Source: an uncultured Oscillospiraceae bacterium
Lineage (GTDB): Bacteria > Bacillota > Clostridia > Oscillospirales > JAAYXM01
Assembly (NCBI GenBank): GCA_934446465.1
Contig: CAKSEF010000034.1
Coordinates: 1-16,773 of the forward strand
Direction of reading: 5' to 3'
Length of the DNA stretch: 16,773 nt
The notes beneath the pieces were generated by a model. It did no database searches and had not been told where the DNA came from. It worked only from the letters and a program-made list of their open reading frames with translations. Each line of letters begins with the position of its first letter. Position 1 is the first letter of the stretch. This document shows positions 1 to 8,227 of the stretch, piece after piece. The translations under genes were made by a program, and so were the position numbers.

Positions 1-341
1 AGCTCTCCCGACAGCGAAAGCTCGCCGAGGTACGCCGAATCGGGAGACGGCTCGGGGACTTTTCCGTCCGCGCGCAGAATCGAAAGGAGAATGGGAAGGT
101 CATACAGCGCGCCCTCCTTTTTCGTATCTGCGGGGGCGAGGTTCACGGTTATTCTGCCCTTGGGGAACTCTATGTCAAGGTTTTTTGCGGCGGCGCGGAC
201 GCGGTCGCGCGATTCTTTGACCGCGGTATCGGGAAGCCCGACTATATCGAAAGCGGGGAGTCCGTTTGAGATTGAACACTCAACCGTTACGGGATATCCC
301 TCTGCGCCGGAAAACCCGAACGCGTTCACTCGTGAAAACAT
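1..341 (-). CDS. comM: YifB/ComM family Mg-chelatase-like AAA ATPase (5' part, truncated by window edge)
   Basis: This is the N-terminal 113 codons of a YifB/ComM protein; the rest lies outside the window. The ATG at 341-339 is preceded by a GAGGCGG-like ribosome binding site. The visible part is the S5-like N-terminal domain of the family: residues 27-50 carry the hallmark IVGLPDTAVKESRDRVRAA, followed by RITVNLAPADTKKEG (63-77) and DLPI (81-84). The Walker motifs of the AAA module would lie beyond the edge. In transformable Gram-negative bacteria ComM is a hexameric helicase that promotes branch migration during integration of transforming DNA. In Firmicutes the role of the homologue is less clear. 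It follows the terminator of the ABC operon and has a candidate promoter of its own, so it is probably a separate unit. Family assignment is secure; function in this organism is inferred. Confidence 0.93.
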   Translation of the reverse strand, partial: MFSRVNAFGFSGAEGYPVTVECSISNGLPAFDIVGLPDTAVKESRDRVRAAAKNLDIEFPKGRITVNLAPADTKKEGALYDLPILLSILRADGKVPEPSPDSAYLGELSLSGE

Positions 342-376
342 TATGCCGCCTCACTTGCCTTTCTGACAGTTTATTC

Positions 377-406
377 ATTACAATAATATCACGTTTCTTT
401 TTTCAA
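377..406 (-). promoter_or_regulatory. candidate promoter of comM
   Basis: On the minus strand, TTGAAA (406-401) is followed after 18 bases by TGTAAT (382-377), about 35 bases before the comM start. An alternative reading is an extended -10, TGaTATTAT (391-383), with a weak -35. It lies just downstream of the ABC-operon terminator, where a new promoter would be expected. Confidence 0.4.
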
Positions 407-415
407 TACAAGAGC

Positions 416-451
416 AAAACAGGCGGTGCAAAAATTTGCACCGCCTGTTTT
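416..451 (-). terminator. intrinsic terminator of the Gld-like ABC operon
   Basis: Two perfectly complementary 17-base arms (416-432 and 435-451) begin directly after the stop codon of the DUF4340 gene. The GC-rich core is GGCGGTGC/GCACCGCC and the arms end in A4/T4. On the minus strand the stem ends in TTTT followed by GCTCTTGT, a short U tract. Because the arms are symmetric, the structure would also fold in a plus-strand transcript. Confidence 0.8.
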
Positions 452-452
452 A

Positions 453-1883
453 TCAGAACATATCGGGGATATTTTCTCCCTTGGAAAGAAGCTCGAACGC
501 CTCGGTAAGCTCGTGCACCTCGTCCACACCGACGATGAACTGCGCCTTTTTTCCGTCGATTTTCGCGGAGTACTGACGCTCGTTCATTCGGCAAAGCTCA
601 AGCGTTTTCTTTTTCCCGTTCTTAAGCGTTATTGTTATGCGCACCTCGGTCTGTTCATTCCGCGCGCCGACGGCTTCTCCCGCCGCGGTGAATCTGACCG
701 TTCTGAGGAACAGGTTTGTCGCATTCTTTCCCTCAAGCGTTTTTCCGTCAAGGACTCCTGTAAGCGAGTTGTCCTTTATTGAAAGCGCAAGCGTATGGTT
801 TTTCCCGCCGAGCGCATAGTCGATGCTCTTAACCTCGGACGAGTTATAGAAAAATATCAGTTTTGTCATGATATCCACATGGCTTATATTGAGGAAGTCA
901 ATATCGTTTTCCGTTATGACTACGCTCGGAACGCCCTCGCGCATGACGTATCTCCCGCCTGACGGCGCGCGGTCGCCGACCAGCAGTGTAACCTCCTGTC
1001 CGTCGTGCGCGGAGAACTTAATCTTTGCGGGGTTTTCAAGCCCGTACTGCTTCAAGTTCTTGGGGTAGTCCTCGGCAAGCTCAAGCGCGGAAATTGCGAT
1101 TATCTTATCGAGGAAAGCGCTTCCGACGGTGTCGGGGCTTGCGTCGCATTTTATCGGAGACGTAATCTCGTACTTTGCGCGGAGTGATTCCTGTGTGCTG
1201 TCGGCAAGCGTCTCGTCCGCGTCTGCCTTGCGGACGACGGCGAGGGTCTCCTTGCCCGCGCGCAAAAGCTCGGCGCGCGTTATGTCGTCCGATGAGCTTA
1301 TTTTGTCAAAAAGCGTGAAGTCGCGGTAGTCCTGCTTCGTTTTCATCAGAACCGACATTGTCATTCCGCCGATTGTATATATTGTTCCTTTATCGGCGAG
1401 CTTTACGTAAATTCCCGTTCCGAGCGGGGTTTCGTCGCCGATGAGCAGGCGTTTTTTCTCTCCGCCCTTAAACGTGATATCGAGTATGCGTTTCGGTGTG
1501 TCAAAGCCGTAGTCGGCGTCGTTCCCCTCGCCGACTTCGTCAACCGCGGTTAAAAGCCCTACATACCCGCTGAGGGTTGTCATTTCGTCCTCGTTATATT
1601 TGAGGAGCTTATCCGCGCCCCGCATACTCCCGACCCTGCTGCCCGTGCTGTCGGGTGCGTAGTCGATTACGAAAACCTCGCCTGAGTCCGTTGTTATCTC
1701 CACGGATTCGACGTCCTGCGACGAGCGGTCGATTATTCTTATTGAGCCCTCCGAGAGAATGCCGTCCCCGTTCACATCACCGCCGTCATCGGCGGCGGGG
1801 ATGAGCTTTACCGCGGCAAAGGCTGCGGCGGCTATGATGACGAGCACAACGGCCGTTATTATTACGGGCTTAAACTGTTTCAT
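453..1883 (-). CDS. DUF4340 domain-containing membrane-anchored protein (ABC operon accessory subunit)
   Basis: Protein of 476 residues, last gene of the four-gene ABC operon. It has one N-terminal membrane anchor (about residues 7-27) and a long extracytoplasmic part. Three related segments are visible. Residues 125-171 (YGFDTPKRILDITF..., with LLIGD at 146-150) and 280-323 (YGLENPAKIKFSAH..., with LLVGD at 300-304) share a Y-G-[FL]-x-x-P start followed by an L-[IV]-G-D strand. Residues 413-451 look like a third, more diverged copy. This is the DUF4340 pattern, and such proteins usually sit next to GldG-like ABC accessory proteins. The start at 1883 has an AGGAAG ribosome binding site, and the preceding gene ends 24 bases upstream. 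Biochemical role unknown; it probably forms the outer part of the ABC complex with the GldG-like protein. Confidence 0.85.
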   Translation of the reverse strand: MKQFKPVIITAVVLVIIAAAAFAAVKLIPAADDGGDVNGDGILSEGSIRIIDRSSQDVESVEITTDSGEVFVIDYAPDSTGSRVGSMRGADKLLKYNEDEMTTLSGYVGLLTAVDEVGEGNDADYGFDTPKRILDITFKGGEKKRLLIGDETPLGTGIYVKLADKGTIYTIGGMTMSVLMKTKQDYRDFTLFDKISSSDDITRAELLRAGKETLAVVRKADADETLADSTQESLRAKYEITSPIKCDASPDTVGSAFLDKIIAISALELAEDYPKNLKQYGLENPAKIKFSAHDGQEVTLLVGDRAPSGGRYVMREGVPSVVITENDIDFLNISHVDIMTKLIFFYNSSEVKSIDYALGGKNHTLALSIKDNSLTGVLDGKTLEGKNATNLFLRTVRFTAAGEAVGARNEQTEVRITITLKNGKKKTLELCRMNERQYSAKIDGKKAQFIVGVDEVHELTEAFELLSKGENIPDMF

Positions 1884-1907
1884 TGACAGACACTTCCTAA
1901 AAAACGC

Positions 1908-3365
1908 TTATTTGTTTTTGCGGATAATAAACACGGCAATGCCCGCCGCGAGTATGAGAAGCGGAATTATTACAACCAAAACGGCGAACAGAACTCTTGC
2001 TCCGCCCTCAGTTATGTTGAGGTCGTATTTTATCTCCGTCTTCGGTTCAATGTTCATTGTGAGCGTGTTCGGGTTTGCATAGCTCACAATCTGCGCAAGG
2101 AGCCTGCTGTTGAACGAGCGCGACACGCCTACCACATCGTTTGCCGCAAGCGCGTATGAGCCGAATGCGAACACGCGCGTTACCTTATCTTCAACCGGGG
2201 AACCGCTTGAAAGGAGTGTGCCGTCGAGCTTCTCGGTTACCATTCCTACGGTGAACGGGCCCTGAGCGTCTCCGCTTTCCTTCGCAAGCGTCGATATTTT
2301 CTTATCTGCGGAAAGGAGCTTTCCGTATGAGGATTTAGACGAATTGAGAAGCGTAATCGTCCGCATATAGTCCTTTTCCGTGAACAGCGGTGTTACGGGG
2401 CGTGTTGCGGGCGAAATTACCATGAGCTGTTCCTTTTCGTCCTTGTTTACAACGTCGCCGTTTACCACATCGGGGACTATATTCGACTCGGAAAGATACG
2501 CCTGTGTGCCGTCGCACACGATATACGACTCAAATTTAATTCCCCACTCGGCGAGATAGCGCTCAAGAACGGGGCAGGAGGGTACGTCCGCACCCCAGAA
2601 TACATAGAGCGTATTGCCGAAGCGCTTCATGTATTTATCAAGGTTTTCTATCTCCTGTGCCGTGAAGTCGGCGGACGGCGAGGAGATTACGAGGTTTGTT
2701 ATGCTGTCGGGCACTTCGGAGAGCAAATCGACTGTACTTACCTCGTAGTTATTGCCCGAGAATGTGTCCTTCAGCGCGTCGGGTTCAATTTCGCCGTGTC
2801 CCGTTACAAATCCCGCTCCCGTTACTTCCTTTGACGTAACGTACAGAATTGCTCCCGATATCTCCTGCTCGGTCGAGTGGTACACCTTTCCCGATTTATC
2901 GTTCTGATACTGATACGCAAACTCTCCGCCCTTGAGGACGATATATCGCTTATCGCTCTCCACCACAATCGGGTTCGAGCCGGAATTTTTCGCCTTTTCG
3001 TGTTTGGCAAAGAATGCCGGGTTATTTTGCGGGTCAATAAATTCGTATTTCACACGGCCGTTTGAGGCGCTGTTGTATCTCTGCACGGTTTCGAGGATGC
3101 CTTTTAATACGTCGTTCTTTTCAAAGTCGGCGCGTTTGGACAGGATATAAATGTTTACGTCCGACTCAAGTGAGGAGAGGAGCTCCTTCGTTTCCGAGGT
3201 TAAGCTGTACTGTCCGGACTCGGTCATGTCCAGCTTAAGCGAGAAGCGGTCGGTCAAGAACTGCGCCAAAATATTCACAACGATTAGAACGGCGATAAAC
3301 AGTGCGACAAACATTGTTCCCGCAGTTCCGTATTTGAACTTTCTTGCATTAAATGAAAATTTCAT
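1908..3365 (-). CDS. GldG-like ABC transporter auxiliary protein (ABC_transp_aux family)
   Basis: Protein of 485 residues. The reading frame is open further upstream, but the ATG at 3365-3363 has a strong GGGAGGAG ribosome binding site 7 bases away and is the likely start. Layout: a membrane segment at about 15-36, then a large extracytoplasmic region containing LDMTESGQYSLTSET (45-59) and TGHGE (188-192), then a C-terminal membrane segment at about 455-481 ending in positive residues. These are hallmarks of the GldG/ABC_transp_aux family (DUF4350-like), in which a Rossmann-type outer domain is held by two membrane helices. In Bacteroidetes GldG works with GldA and GldF in gliding and secretion. 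Firmicutes carrying this set do not obviously glide, so the substrate is unknown. It starts 19 bases after the permease stop. Confidence 0.85.
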   Translation of the reverse strand: MKFSFNARKFKYGTAGTMFVALFIAVLIVVNILAQFLTDRFSLKLDMTESGQYSLTSETKELLSSLESDVNIYILSKRADFEKNDVLKGILETVQRYNSASNGRVKYEFIDPQNNPAFFAKHEKAKNSGSNPIVVESDKRYIVLKGGEFAYQYQNDKSGKVYHSTEQEISGAILYVTSKEVTGAGFVTGHGEIEPDALKDTFSGNNYEVSTVDLLSEVPDSITNLVISSPSADFTAQEIENLDKYMKRFGNTLYVFWGADVPSCPVLERYLAEWGIKFESYIVCDGTQAYLSESNIVPDVVNGDVVNKDEKEQLMVISPATRPVTPLFTEKDYMRTITLLNSSKSSYGKLLSADKKISTLAKESGDAQGPFTVGMVTEKLDGTLLSSGSPVEDKVTRVFAFGSYALAANDVVGVSRSFNSRLLAQIVSYANPNTLTMNIEPKTEIKYDLNITEGGARVLFAVLVVIIPLLILAAGIAVFIIRKNK

Positions 3366-3384
3366 ATTGTTTCTCCTCCCGCAA

Positions 3385-4089
3385 TCAGCTCCAGCGGCGC
3401 TTTTCAATCACGCGGGACGTGAGAAATATAAACAGCACCGTAAGACTTATGAAATATACAATATCCGCAAGGGAGAATATTCCCGAATAAAATCTCGTGT
3501 AGCGCGTTATTATCGAGAGAAACGACAGCACCGCCGAGACCGCGTCGTTCTTCGCGCCGTATACGCCGATATTCAAAAGCAGGAACACGGAGAGCGTGAA
3601 CATTGACAAAAGCGCAGATATTATCTGGCTTTCCGTGAGCGACGACATAAACTGCGAAATTGCGATATATGCGCCCGCGGCAAGTATAATCGCAATGTAA
3701 TTGCCGAGGACTATTCCGAACTGAGGCGTTCCCCATATCACGGAAAGGAGCGGATAAACAAGCGTAAATGCGAGTGCGATAAGGAAAACGCACATAGCCG
3801 CAAAGAACTTTCCGAGCACAATATCGGTCGTATTTACGGGCGCGGTGAGCAGGAGCTGGTCTATTTTCTGCTTCTTCTCCTCGCTCCATATACGCATGGT
3901 CATAATAGGAATAAGGAAAACAAGAGCGATGAGCATGACGTTGAATATGTAGAGGAAATCGCTCTTATACTGGGCCACACTGCTGATGTAATAGAATATG
4001 TTCATAATGAGGACGAATACGGCGCAGAAAACGTACCCCGTACCGCCTGTGAAGTATGCGCGAAGCTCGCGTTTGAATACGGCTGTCAT
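3385..4089 (-). CDS. ABC-2 type permease, GldF/NosY-like
   Basis: Protein of 234 residues with about six hydrophobic segments (roughly 18-37, 49-66, 95-118, 125-147, 157-178 and 207-226). The cytoplasmic segment TMRIWSEEKKQKIDQLLL (64-81), followed by the IVLGKF motif (90-95), is typical of ABC-2 exporters of the GldF/NosY/YhaP type. The start overlaps the ATPase stop by one base (TAATG), so the two are probably translationally coupled and made in equal amounts, as expected for permease and ATPase of one complex. It is probably the membrane channel of the operon's transporter. The direction is presumably export or membrane remodelling, since there is no binding protein of the import type. Substrate unknown. 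Confidence 0.9.
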   Translation of the reverse strand: MTAVFKRELRAYFTGGTGYVFCAVFVLIMNIFYYISSVAQYKSDFLYIFNVMLIALVFLIPIMTMRIWSEEKKQKIDQLLLTAPVNTTDIVLGKFFAAMCVFLIALAFTLVYPLLSVIWGTPQFGIVLGNYIAIILAAGAYIAISQFMSSLTESQIISALLSMFTLSVFLLLNIGVYGAKNDAVSAVLSFLSIITRYTRFYSGIFSLADIVYFISLTVLFIFLTSRVIEKRRWS

Positions 4090-5015
4090 TATTCTTCCCC
4101 GCCTTTCTTTTTTGTAAGGCTTCTGAAAACGTCCTCGAGCGAAGCGCTGACCGGCTTAAACGAGAGTATCGGCAGGTCGGCGTCCGCGAGTGCATAGAAT
4201 ACGCTCTTGCGTATGTCCGCACCGTTTTCGGCGGTAATGATGTAATTTCCGTTTCCGCACCGAACCTCCGTAACTCCGAAAACGGAGCTCAGGGCGCAGA
4301 GGGCTTTAATGCTCTCGCCCTCGGTAGTTACCTCGAATCTGCTGCCGTCGCCCACGCCTCTCATGAGGTTTTCCACCGTATCGTCAGCGACGATTTTCCC
4401 CTCGTTTATGACGATTACGCGCTTGCATACGGCTGCCACCTCGGGTATTATGTGCGTGGAGAGGATTACCGTCCTGTCCTTTCCGAGGTCTTTTATCAGA
4501 TTGCGTATTTCTATTATCTGGTTCGGGTCAAGCCCCACGGTCGGTTCGTCGAGAATCAGAACGTCCGGGTTTCCGATAAGCGCCTGAGCAATTCCCACGC
4601 GCTGGCGATAGCCTTTTGAAAGGTTTTTTATAAGCCTTTTCCGCACGTCCGTAAGCCCGACAAGCCCGCATATGTGCGAAATGTGCTGTTCGCGCTCGTC
4701 CTTTGCCTTTTTCAGCTCATAGACGAAGTTCAGATACTCGTCAACGGTCATATCAAGGTAGAGGGGGGGCTGTTCGGGGAGATATCCCACTCTTTTGCGC
4801 GCTTCCATTGCGTCGTCGAGCACGTCAAAGCCGTCTATCGACGCACTTCCCCCGCTTGCGGAGAGATATCCCGTAAGCACGTTCATGGTCGTACTCTTTC
4901 CCGCGCCGTTTGGCCCGAGAAATCCGACAATTTCACCGCGTTCCACGGAAAATGAAATGCCTTTTACGGCTTCCTTGGAGCCGTAACGCTTCACAAGATT
5001 TTTAATCTGTATCAT
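4089..5015 (-). CDS. ABC transporter ATP-binding protein, GldA/CcmA type
   Basis: Single nucleotide-binding domain, 308 residues, first gene of the Gld-like operon. All catalytic elements are intact: Walker A GPNGAGKST (34-42), Q-loop glutamine 82, a signature segment LSKGYRQRVG (132-141, diverged from LSGGQ as is usual in this subfamily), Walker B VLILDEP (152-158), and the switch histidine 188 in STH. A C-terminal extension of about 80 residues (from 225) is the accessory domain common in ABC-2 exporters. It powers the permease encoded immediately downstream. A promoter probably lies in the 110-base gap after aspS, so the operon need not depend on hisS-aspS transcription. Confidence 0.93.
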   Translation of the reverse strand: MIQIKNLVKRYGSKEAVKGISFSVERGEIVGFLGPNGAGKSTTMNVLTGYLSASGGSASIDGFDVLDDAMEARKRVGYLPEQPPLYLDMTVDEYLNFVYELKKAKDEREQHISHICGLVGLTDVRKRLIKNLSKGYRQRVGIAQALIGNPDVLILDEPTVGLDPNQIIEIRNLIKDLGKDRTVILSTHIIPEVAAVCKRVIVINEGKIVADDTVENLMRGVGDGSRFEVTTEGESIKALCALSSVFGVTEVRCGNGNYIITAENGADIRKSVFYALADADLPILSFKPVSASLEDVFRSLTKKKGGEE

Positions 5016-5043
5016 TCTTCCTCAAACTCCTGTCATACAGTGA

Positions 5044-5088
5044 GTGCGGGCAAAAAGCTCTCTCCCGCACCCTATATTATATATATCA
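5044..5088 (-). promoter_or_regulatory. candidate promoter and leader hairpin of the Gld-like ABC operon
   Basis: In the aspS-ABC gap, the minus strand shows an extended -10-like stretch TGaTATATATAAT (5088-5076) without a good -35. It is followed by a small hairpin, GTGCGGG (5070-5064) pairing with CCCGCAC (5050-5044) around a 13-base loop. The hairpin has no U tract, so a leader structure is more likely than a terminator. The element GAAACGTGATAT here recurs in the comM promoter region. Confidence 0.35.
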
Positions 5089-5125
5089 CGTTTCAGTGCC
5101 GTTTTTGTTAACAGTATGTGAAGAA

Positions 5126-6919
5126 TTATTCATCTTTTTCCTTTTCGGTAACGGCGATGTGCAGGTCGGTAAGCTGAACATCTTCTACAAAGTCGGGCGA
5201 TGCCATCATAATTTCCGATGCGTTCTGAACCTTCGGGAACGCAATTACATCGCGTATAGAGTCCGTTCCGCCGAGGAGCATGACAAGCCTGTCAAGCCCG
5301 AACGCCATTCCGCCGTGCGGGGGTGCGCCGTAGGAGAACGCCTCTATCATATGCCCGAAGCGCGAAAGCGCTTCCTCTTTTGTGAATCCGAGAGCTTCAA
5401 ACATCTTCTCCTGAAGGTCGGACGAATGTATTCTTATCGAGCCGCCGCCCGCCTCGTTGCCGTTTATTACGAGGTCGTATGCCTTTGCGCGGGCGTTCTG
5501 CGGGTCGCTCATCATGATTTCCACGTCCTCGTCCATCGGCGCCGTGAACGGGTGGTGCTTTGCAACATAGCGGTTCTCCTCCTCGGAGTACTCAAACAGC
5601 GGGAACTCGACAATCCAGAATATATCGAACCTGTCCTTGTCTATTACGCCGAGACGCTTTGCACACTCACAGCGGAGCGCGCCGAGAGATGCCTTGACTG
5701 CCTCGTCGTTTGAGTCTGCCACTACGAATATAACGTCGCCGTCGTGTGCGTCGGCGCGTTTGATTATTGCGTTTACTTCGTCCTCGGTCAGGAACTTTGC
5801 AAAACTTCCCGACATTGCGCCGTCGGAGAGCTTAAGCCATGCAAGACCCTTTGCACGGTAGGTCTTTACCCACTCGGCAAGTCCGTCTATCTCCTTGCGT
5901 GCAAATTTTGCGCCGCCGTCGATCTTTATCATGCGGACGCTTCCGCCGCCCTCAACAGCAGAGGAGAACACCTTGAAACCGCAGGTCTTGGCGATGTCGG
6001 AAATGTCCTGAAGCTCAAAGCCGAAGCGCGTGTCCGGCTTATCCGAACCGAAGCGTTCCATCGCCTCGCTGTATGTCATGCGCTTGAGCGGGAGCTGTAT
6101 GTCGCGTCCGAGAACCTTTTTGAAAAGCTCGGCGACAAAGCCTTCGTTTACCGTTATAACATCATCGACATCCGCAAACGACATTTCAACGTCAATCTGA
6201 GTAAACTCGGGTTGGCGGTCGGCGCGGAGGTCCTCATCGCGGAAACAGCGCGCTATCTGCATATAGCGGTCAAAGCCCGCAAGCATGAGAAGCTGTTTGT
6301 ACTGCTGCGGCGACTGCGGGAGCGCATAGAATTTTCCCGGGTGAACGCGCGAGGGTACGAGATAGTCGCGCGCGCCTTCGGGTGTTGATTTTGTGAGTAT
6401 CGGTGTTTCTATTTCGTAAAAACCGTTGTCGTCATAATAATCGCGGGCGATTTTCGTTATCCTGTGGCGGAGTGCGATAAGCCTCTGCATATCGGGACGG
6501 CGCAGGTCAAGATATCTGTATTTGAGCCTTAAAACGTCGTTTACATCGCTGTTTTCCACTATTTCAAACGGAGGTGTGTTAGCCTTTGAGAGTATTCTCA
6601 TATCGGACGCCAGGATTTCAACCGCGCCCGTCGGGATTCTGTCGGTTATCGCGCCCTCGCCGCGGCTTCTTACCTTACCGCGCACCGCGAGAACGAACTC
6701 GCTCCTTACCGTGAACGCCTTTTTGAAAAGCTCCGCGTTTTCCGCCTCGTCAAACGTACACTGGACTATGCCCGAGCGGTCGCGCAGGTCGATGAATATG
6801 AGTCCGCCGAGGTTTCTCATTCTCTGCACCCAGCCGCAGACCGTTGCCTCCTCGCCTATGTTCCCGGCGCGGAACGTACCGCAATATGCCGTTCTTTTCA
6901 TTCCCGTGGTGTTTTCCAT
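5126..6919 (-). CDS. aspS: aspartate--tRNA ligase (AspRS)
   Basis: Charges tRNA-Asp with aspartate in the cytoplasm. The protein has 597 residues, the normal bacterial length (E. coli about 590). Domains in order: N-terminal OB-fold anticodon-binding domain (about 10-115), class II catalytic core with RYLDLRRPDM (135-144), GARDYLVPSR (182-191) and motif 2 FRDEDLRADRQPEFTQIDVE (226-245), the bacterial GAD insertion (about 300-430), and motif 3 GLDRLVMLLGG (541-551). The ATG at 6919 overlaps the hisS stop (TAATG) and has AAGGAG upstream in the hisS end, so it is preferred over an in-frame upstream Met at 6964 or Met7 at 6901. Leu37 matches E. coli Leu30 in the anticodon-binding site, which hints at a tRNA-Asp-specific rather than non-discriminating enzyme. 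Confidence 0.97.
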   Translation of the reverse strand: MENTTGMKRTAYCGTFRAGNIGEEATVCGWVQRMRNLGGLIFIDLRDRSGIVQCTFDEAENAELFKKAFTVRSEFVLAVRGKVRSRGEGAITDRIPTGAVEILASDMRILSKANTPPFEIVENSDVNDVLRLKYRYLDLRRPDMQRLIALRHRITKIARDYYDDNGFYEIETPILTKSTPEGARDYLVPSRVHPGKFYALPQSPQQYKQLLMLAGFDRYMQIARCFRDEDLRADRQPEFTQIDVEMSFADVDDVITVNEGFVAELFKKVLGRDIQLPLKRMTYSEAMERFGSDKPDTRFGFELQDISDIAKTCGFKVFSSAVEGGGSVRMIKIDGGAKFARKEIDGLAEWVKTYRAKGLAWLKLSDGAMSGSFAKFLTEDEVNAIIKRADAHDGDVIFVVADSNDEAVKASLGALRCECAKRLGVIDKDRFDIFWIVEFPLFEYSEEENRYVAKHHPFTAPMDEDVEIMMSDPQNARAKAYDLVINGNEAGGGSIRIHSSDLQEKMFEALGFTKEEALSRFGHMIEAFSYGAPPHGGMAFGLDRLVMLLGGTDSIRDVIAFPKVQNASEIMMASPDFVEDVQLTDLHIAVTEKEKDE

Positions 6920-8181
6920 TATTTTGAGCACTCCTTCGCTATATCTTCTGCCGAGAGCGCACACTCCGTGCGTTCTCCGCTCTCCATGTTCTTTATTACG
7001 GCTTTTTTTGAACTAATCTCGTCTCCGCCTATTACAAGCGAGCGCACCGCGCCGAGCTTTGAGGCGTACTTCATCTGCGCCTTGAGCGAACGTCCCGTCG
7101 TGTCGCGCTCCGCGCTTATCCCGAGACGGCGAAGCTCATACACGAGCTTATGCGACAGCGCTTCCGCGTCCGGGTCTGCGTATGCGATGAATATATCGGG
7201 CACGAGCGCATCGTTCGGGAGCTTTCCCGCCGCCTCAAGCGTGAGCATGAGACGCTCGATACCGCACCCGAAGCCCAATCCGGGCGTCTGCGGCCCGCCG
7301 AGGCTTTCCACGAGTCCGTTGTATCTTCCGCCGCCGCAGACGGCAGACTGCGCGCCGAGACTTCCCGAAACAAACTCGAATACCGTGTTTGTGTAATAGT
7401 CAAGCCCGCGGACGAGCATCGGGTCAATCTCAAACGCAATCCCCGTCTCCGTGAGATATTCCTGAAGCTTTTCGAAATGCTCACGGCAGTTATCGCATAG
7501 GAAGTCCGAAATTTTCGGAGCACCCTTTGAGATTTCTTTGCAGACCTCGCTCTTGCAATCGAGAATACGCATCGGGTTGCGCTCAAGGCGGTCTCTGCAC
7601 GTATTGCACAGCTCGCTCTTTCTCGACTCGAAATATTTTTTGAGCGCGGCGTGGTACTCACGCCGACATTCCTTGCATCCGCACGAGTTTATATGGAGCT
7701 TAACGTCCTCTATCCCGAGCTCGGAGAGCATCGTCGCCGCAAGCGAGATTACCTCCGCATCGGCAGACGCGTCCGCGCTCCCGAAATACTCGACTCCGAA
7801 TTGGTGATGCTCGCGGAGTCTGCCCGCCTGAGGTTTCTCATAGCGGAAATTCGGGGCTATGTAATAGACCTTGAGCGGAAGTCCCTTTGCATAGAGGGAG
7901 TTTTCGATAAAGCTCCGCACGACGCTTGCCGTACCCTCGGGGCGAAGGGCAATATGGCGGCCGCCCTTATCGTTAAAATCGTACATTTCTTTCTGAACAA
8001 CGTCCGTTGTATCTCCTACTCCGCGGTCAAAGAGCGCGGCGTCCTCAAACGTGGGGAAGCGTATTTCGCGGAAACCGAAGCGGTGGGCAAGCTCCCTGAG
8101 CTTTCCCTCCAGAATCTGCCACGAACGCGACTCCTCGGGGAGAACGTCTTTCGTTCCGCGCGGGGCCGTTATCTTTTCCAT
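6919..8181 (-). CDS. hisS: histidine--tRNA ligase (HisRS)
   Basis: Charges tRNA-His. From the ATG at 8181 it has 420 residues. An in-frame GTG at 8190 would add three residues, but the ATG gives the usual short leader before ITAPRGTKDVLP. Class II motif 2 is at 111-131 (NFRYEKPQAGRLREHHQFG), the histidine-specific HisA motif RGLDYYTNTVFE at 258-269, the GGGRYNGL loop at 283-290, and motif 3 GFGCGIERLML at 303-313. The anticodon-binding domain occupies about 328-420. The insertion domain (165-235) is rich in cysteines (167, 169, 172, 192, 195, 209, 214, 229, 232), as in clostridial HisRS, and may bind zinc. It is the first gene of the hisS-aspS unit, with a promoter just upstream. Confidence 0.97.
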   Translation of the reverse strand: MEKITAPRGTKDVLPEESRSWQILEGKLRELAHRFGFREIRFPTFEDAALFDRGVGDTTDVVQKEMYDFNDKGGRHIALRPEGTASVVRSFIENSLYAKGLPLKVYYIAPNFRYEKPQAGRLREHHQFGVEYFGSADASADAEVISLAATMLSELGIEDVKLHINSCGCKECRREYHAALKKYFESRKSELCNTCRDRLERNPMRILDCKSEVCKEISKGAPKISDFLCDNCREHFEKLQEYLTETGIAFEIDPMLVRGLDYYTNTVFEFVSGSLGAQSAVCGGGRYNGLVESLGGPQTPGLGFGCGIERLMLTLEAAGKLPNDALVPDIFIAYADPDAEALSHKLVYELRRLGISAERDTTGRSLKAQMKYASKLGAVRSLVIGGDEISSKKAVIKNMESGERTECALSAEDIAKECSK

Positions 8182-8227
8182 TAAATTCACTCTGCCTTTA
8201 TAAAAATATACAATACTGCATTAAAAA

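Noticed and set aside
3366..3407. Upstream start for the GldG-like protein
   Set aside because: It overlaps the permease end and lacks a ribosome binding site. The ATG at 3365 has GGGAGGAG upstream.
5096..6388. Long plus-strand open frames of 205 and 214 residues opposite aspS
   Set aside because: They are shadows of the strongly conserved aspS coding sequence, with no recognisable product and no initiation signals.
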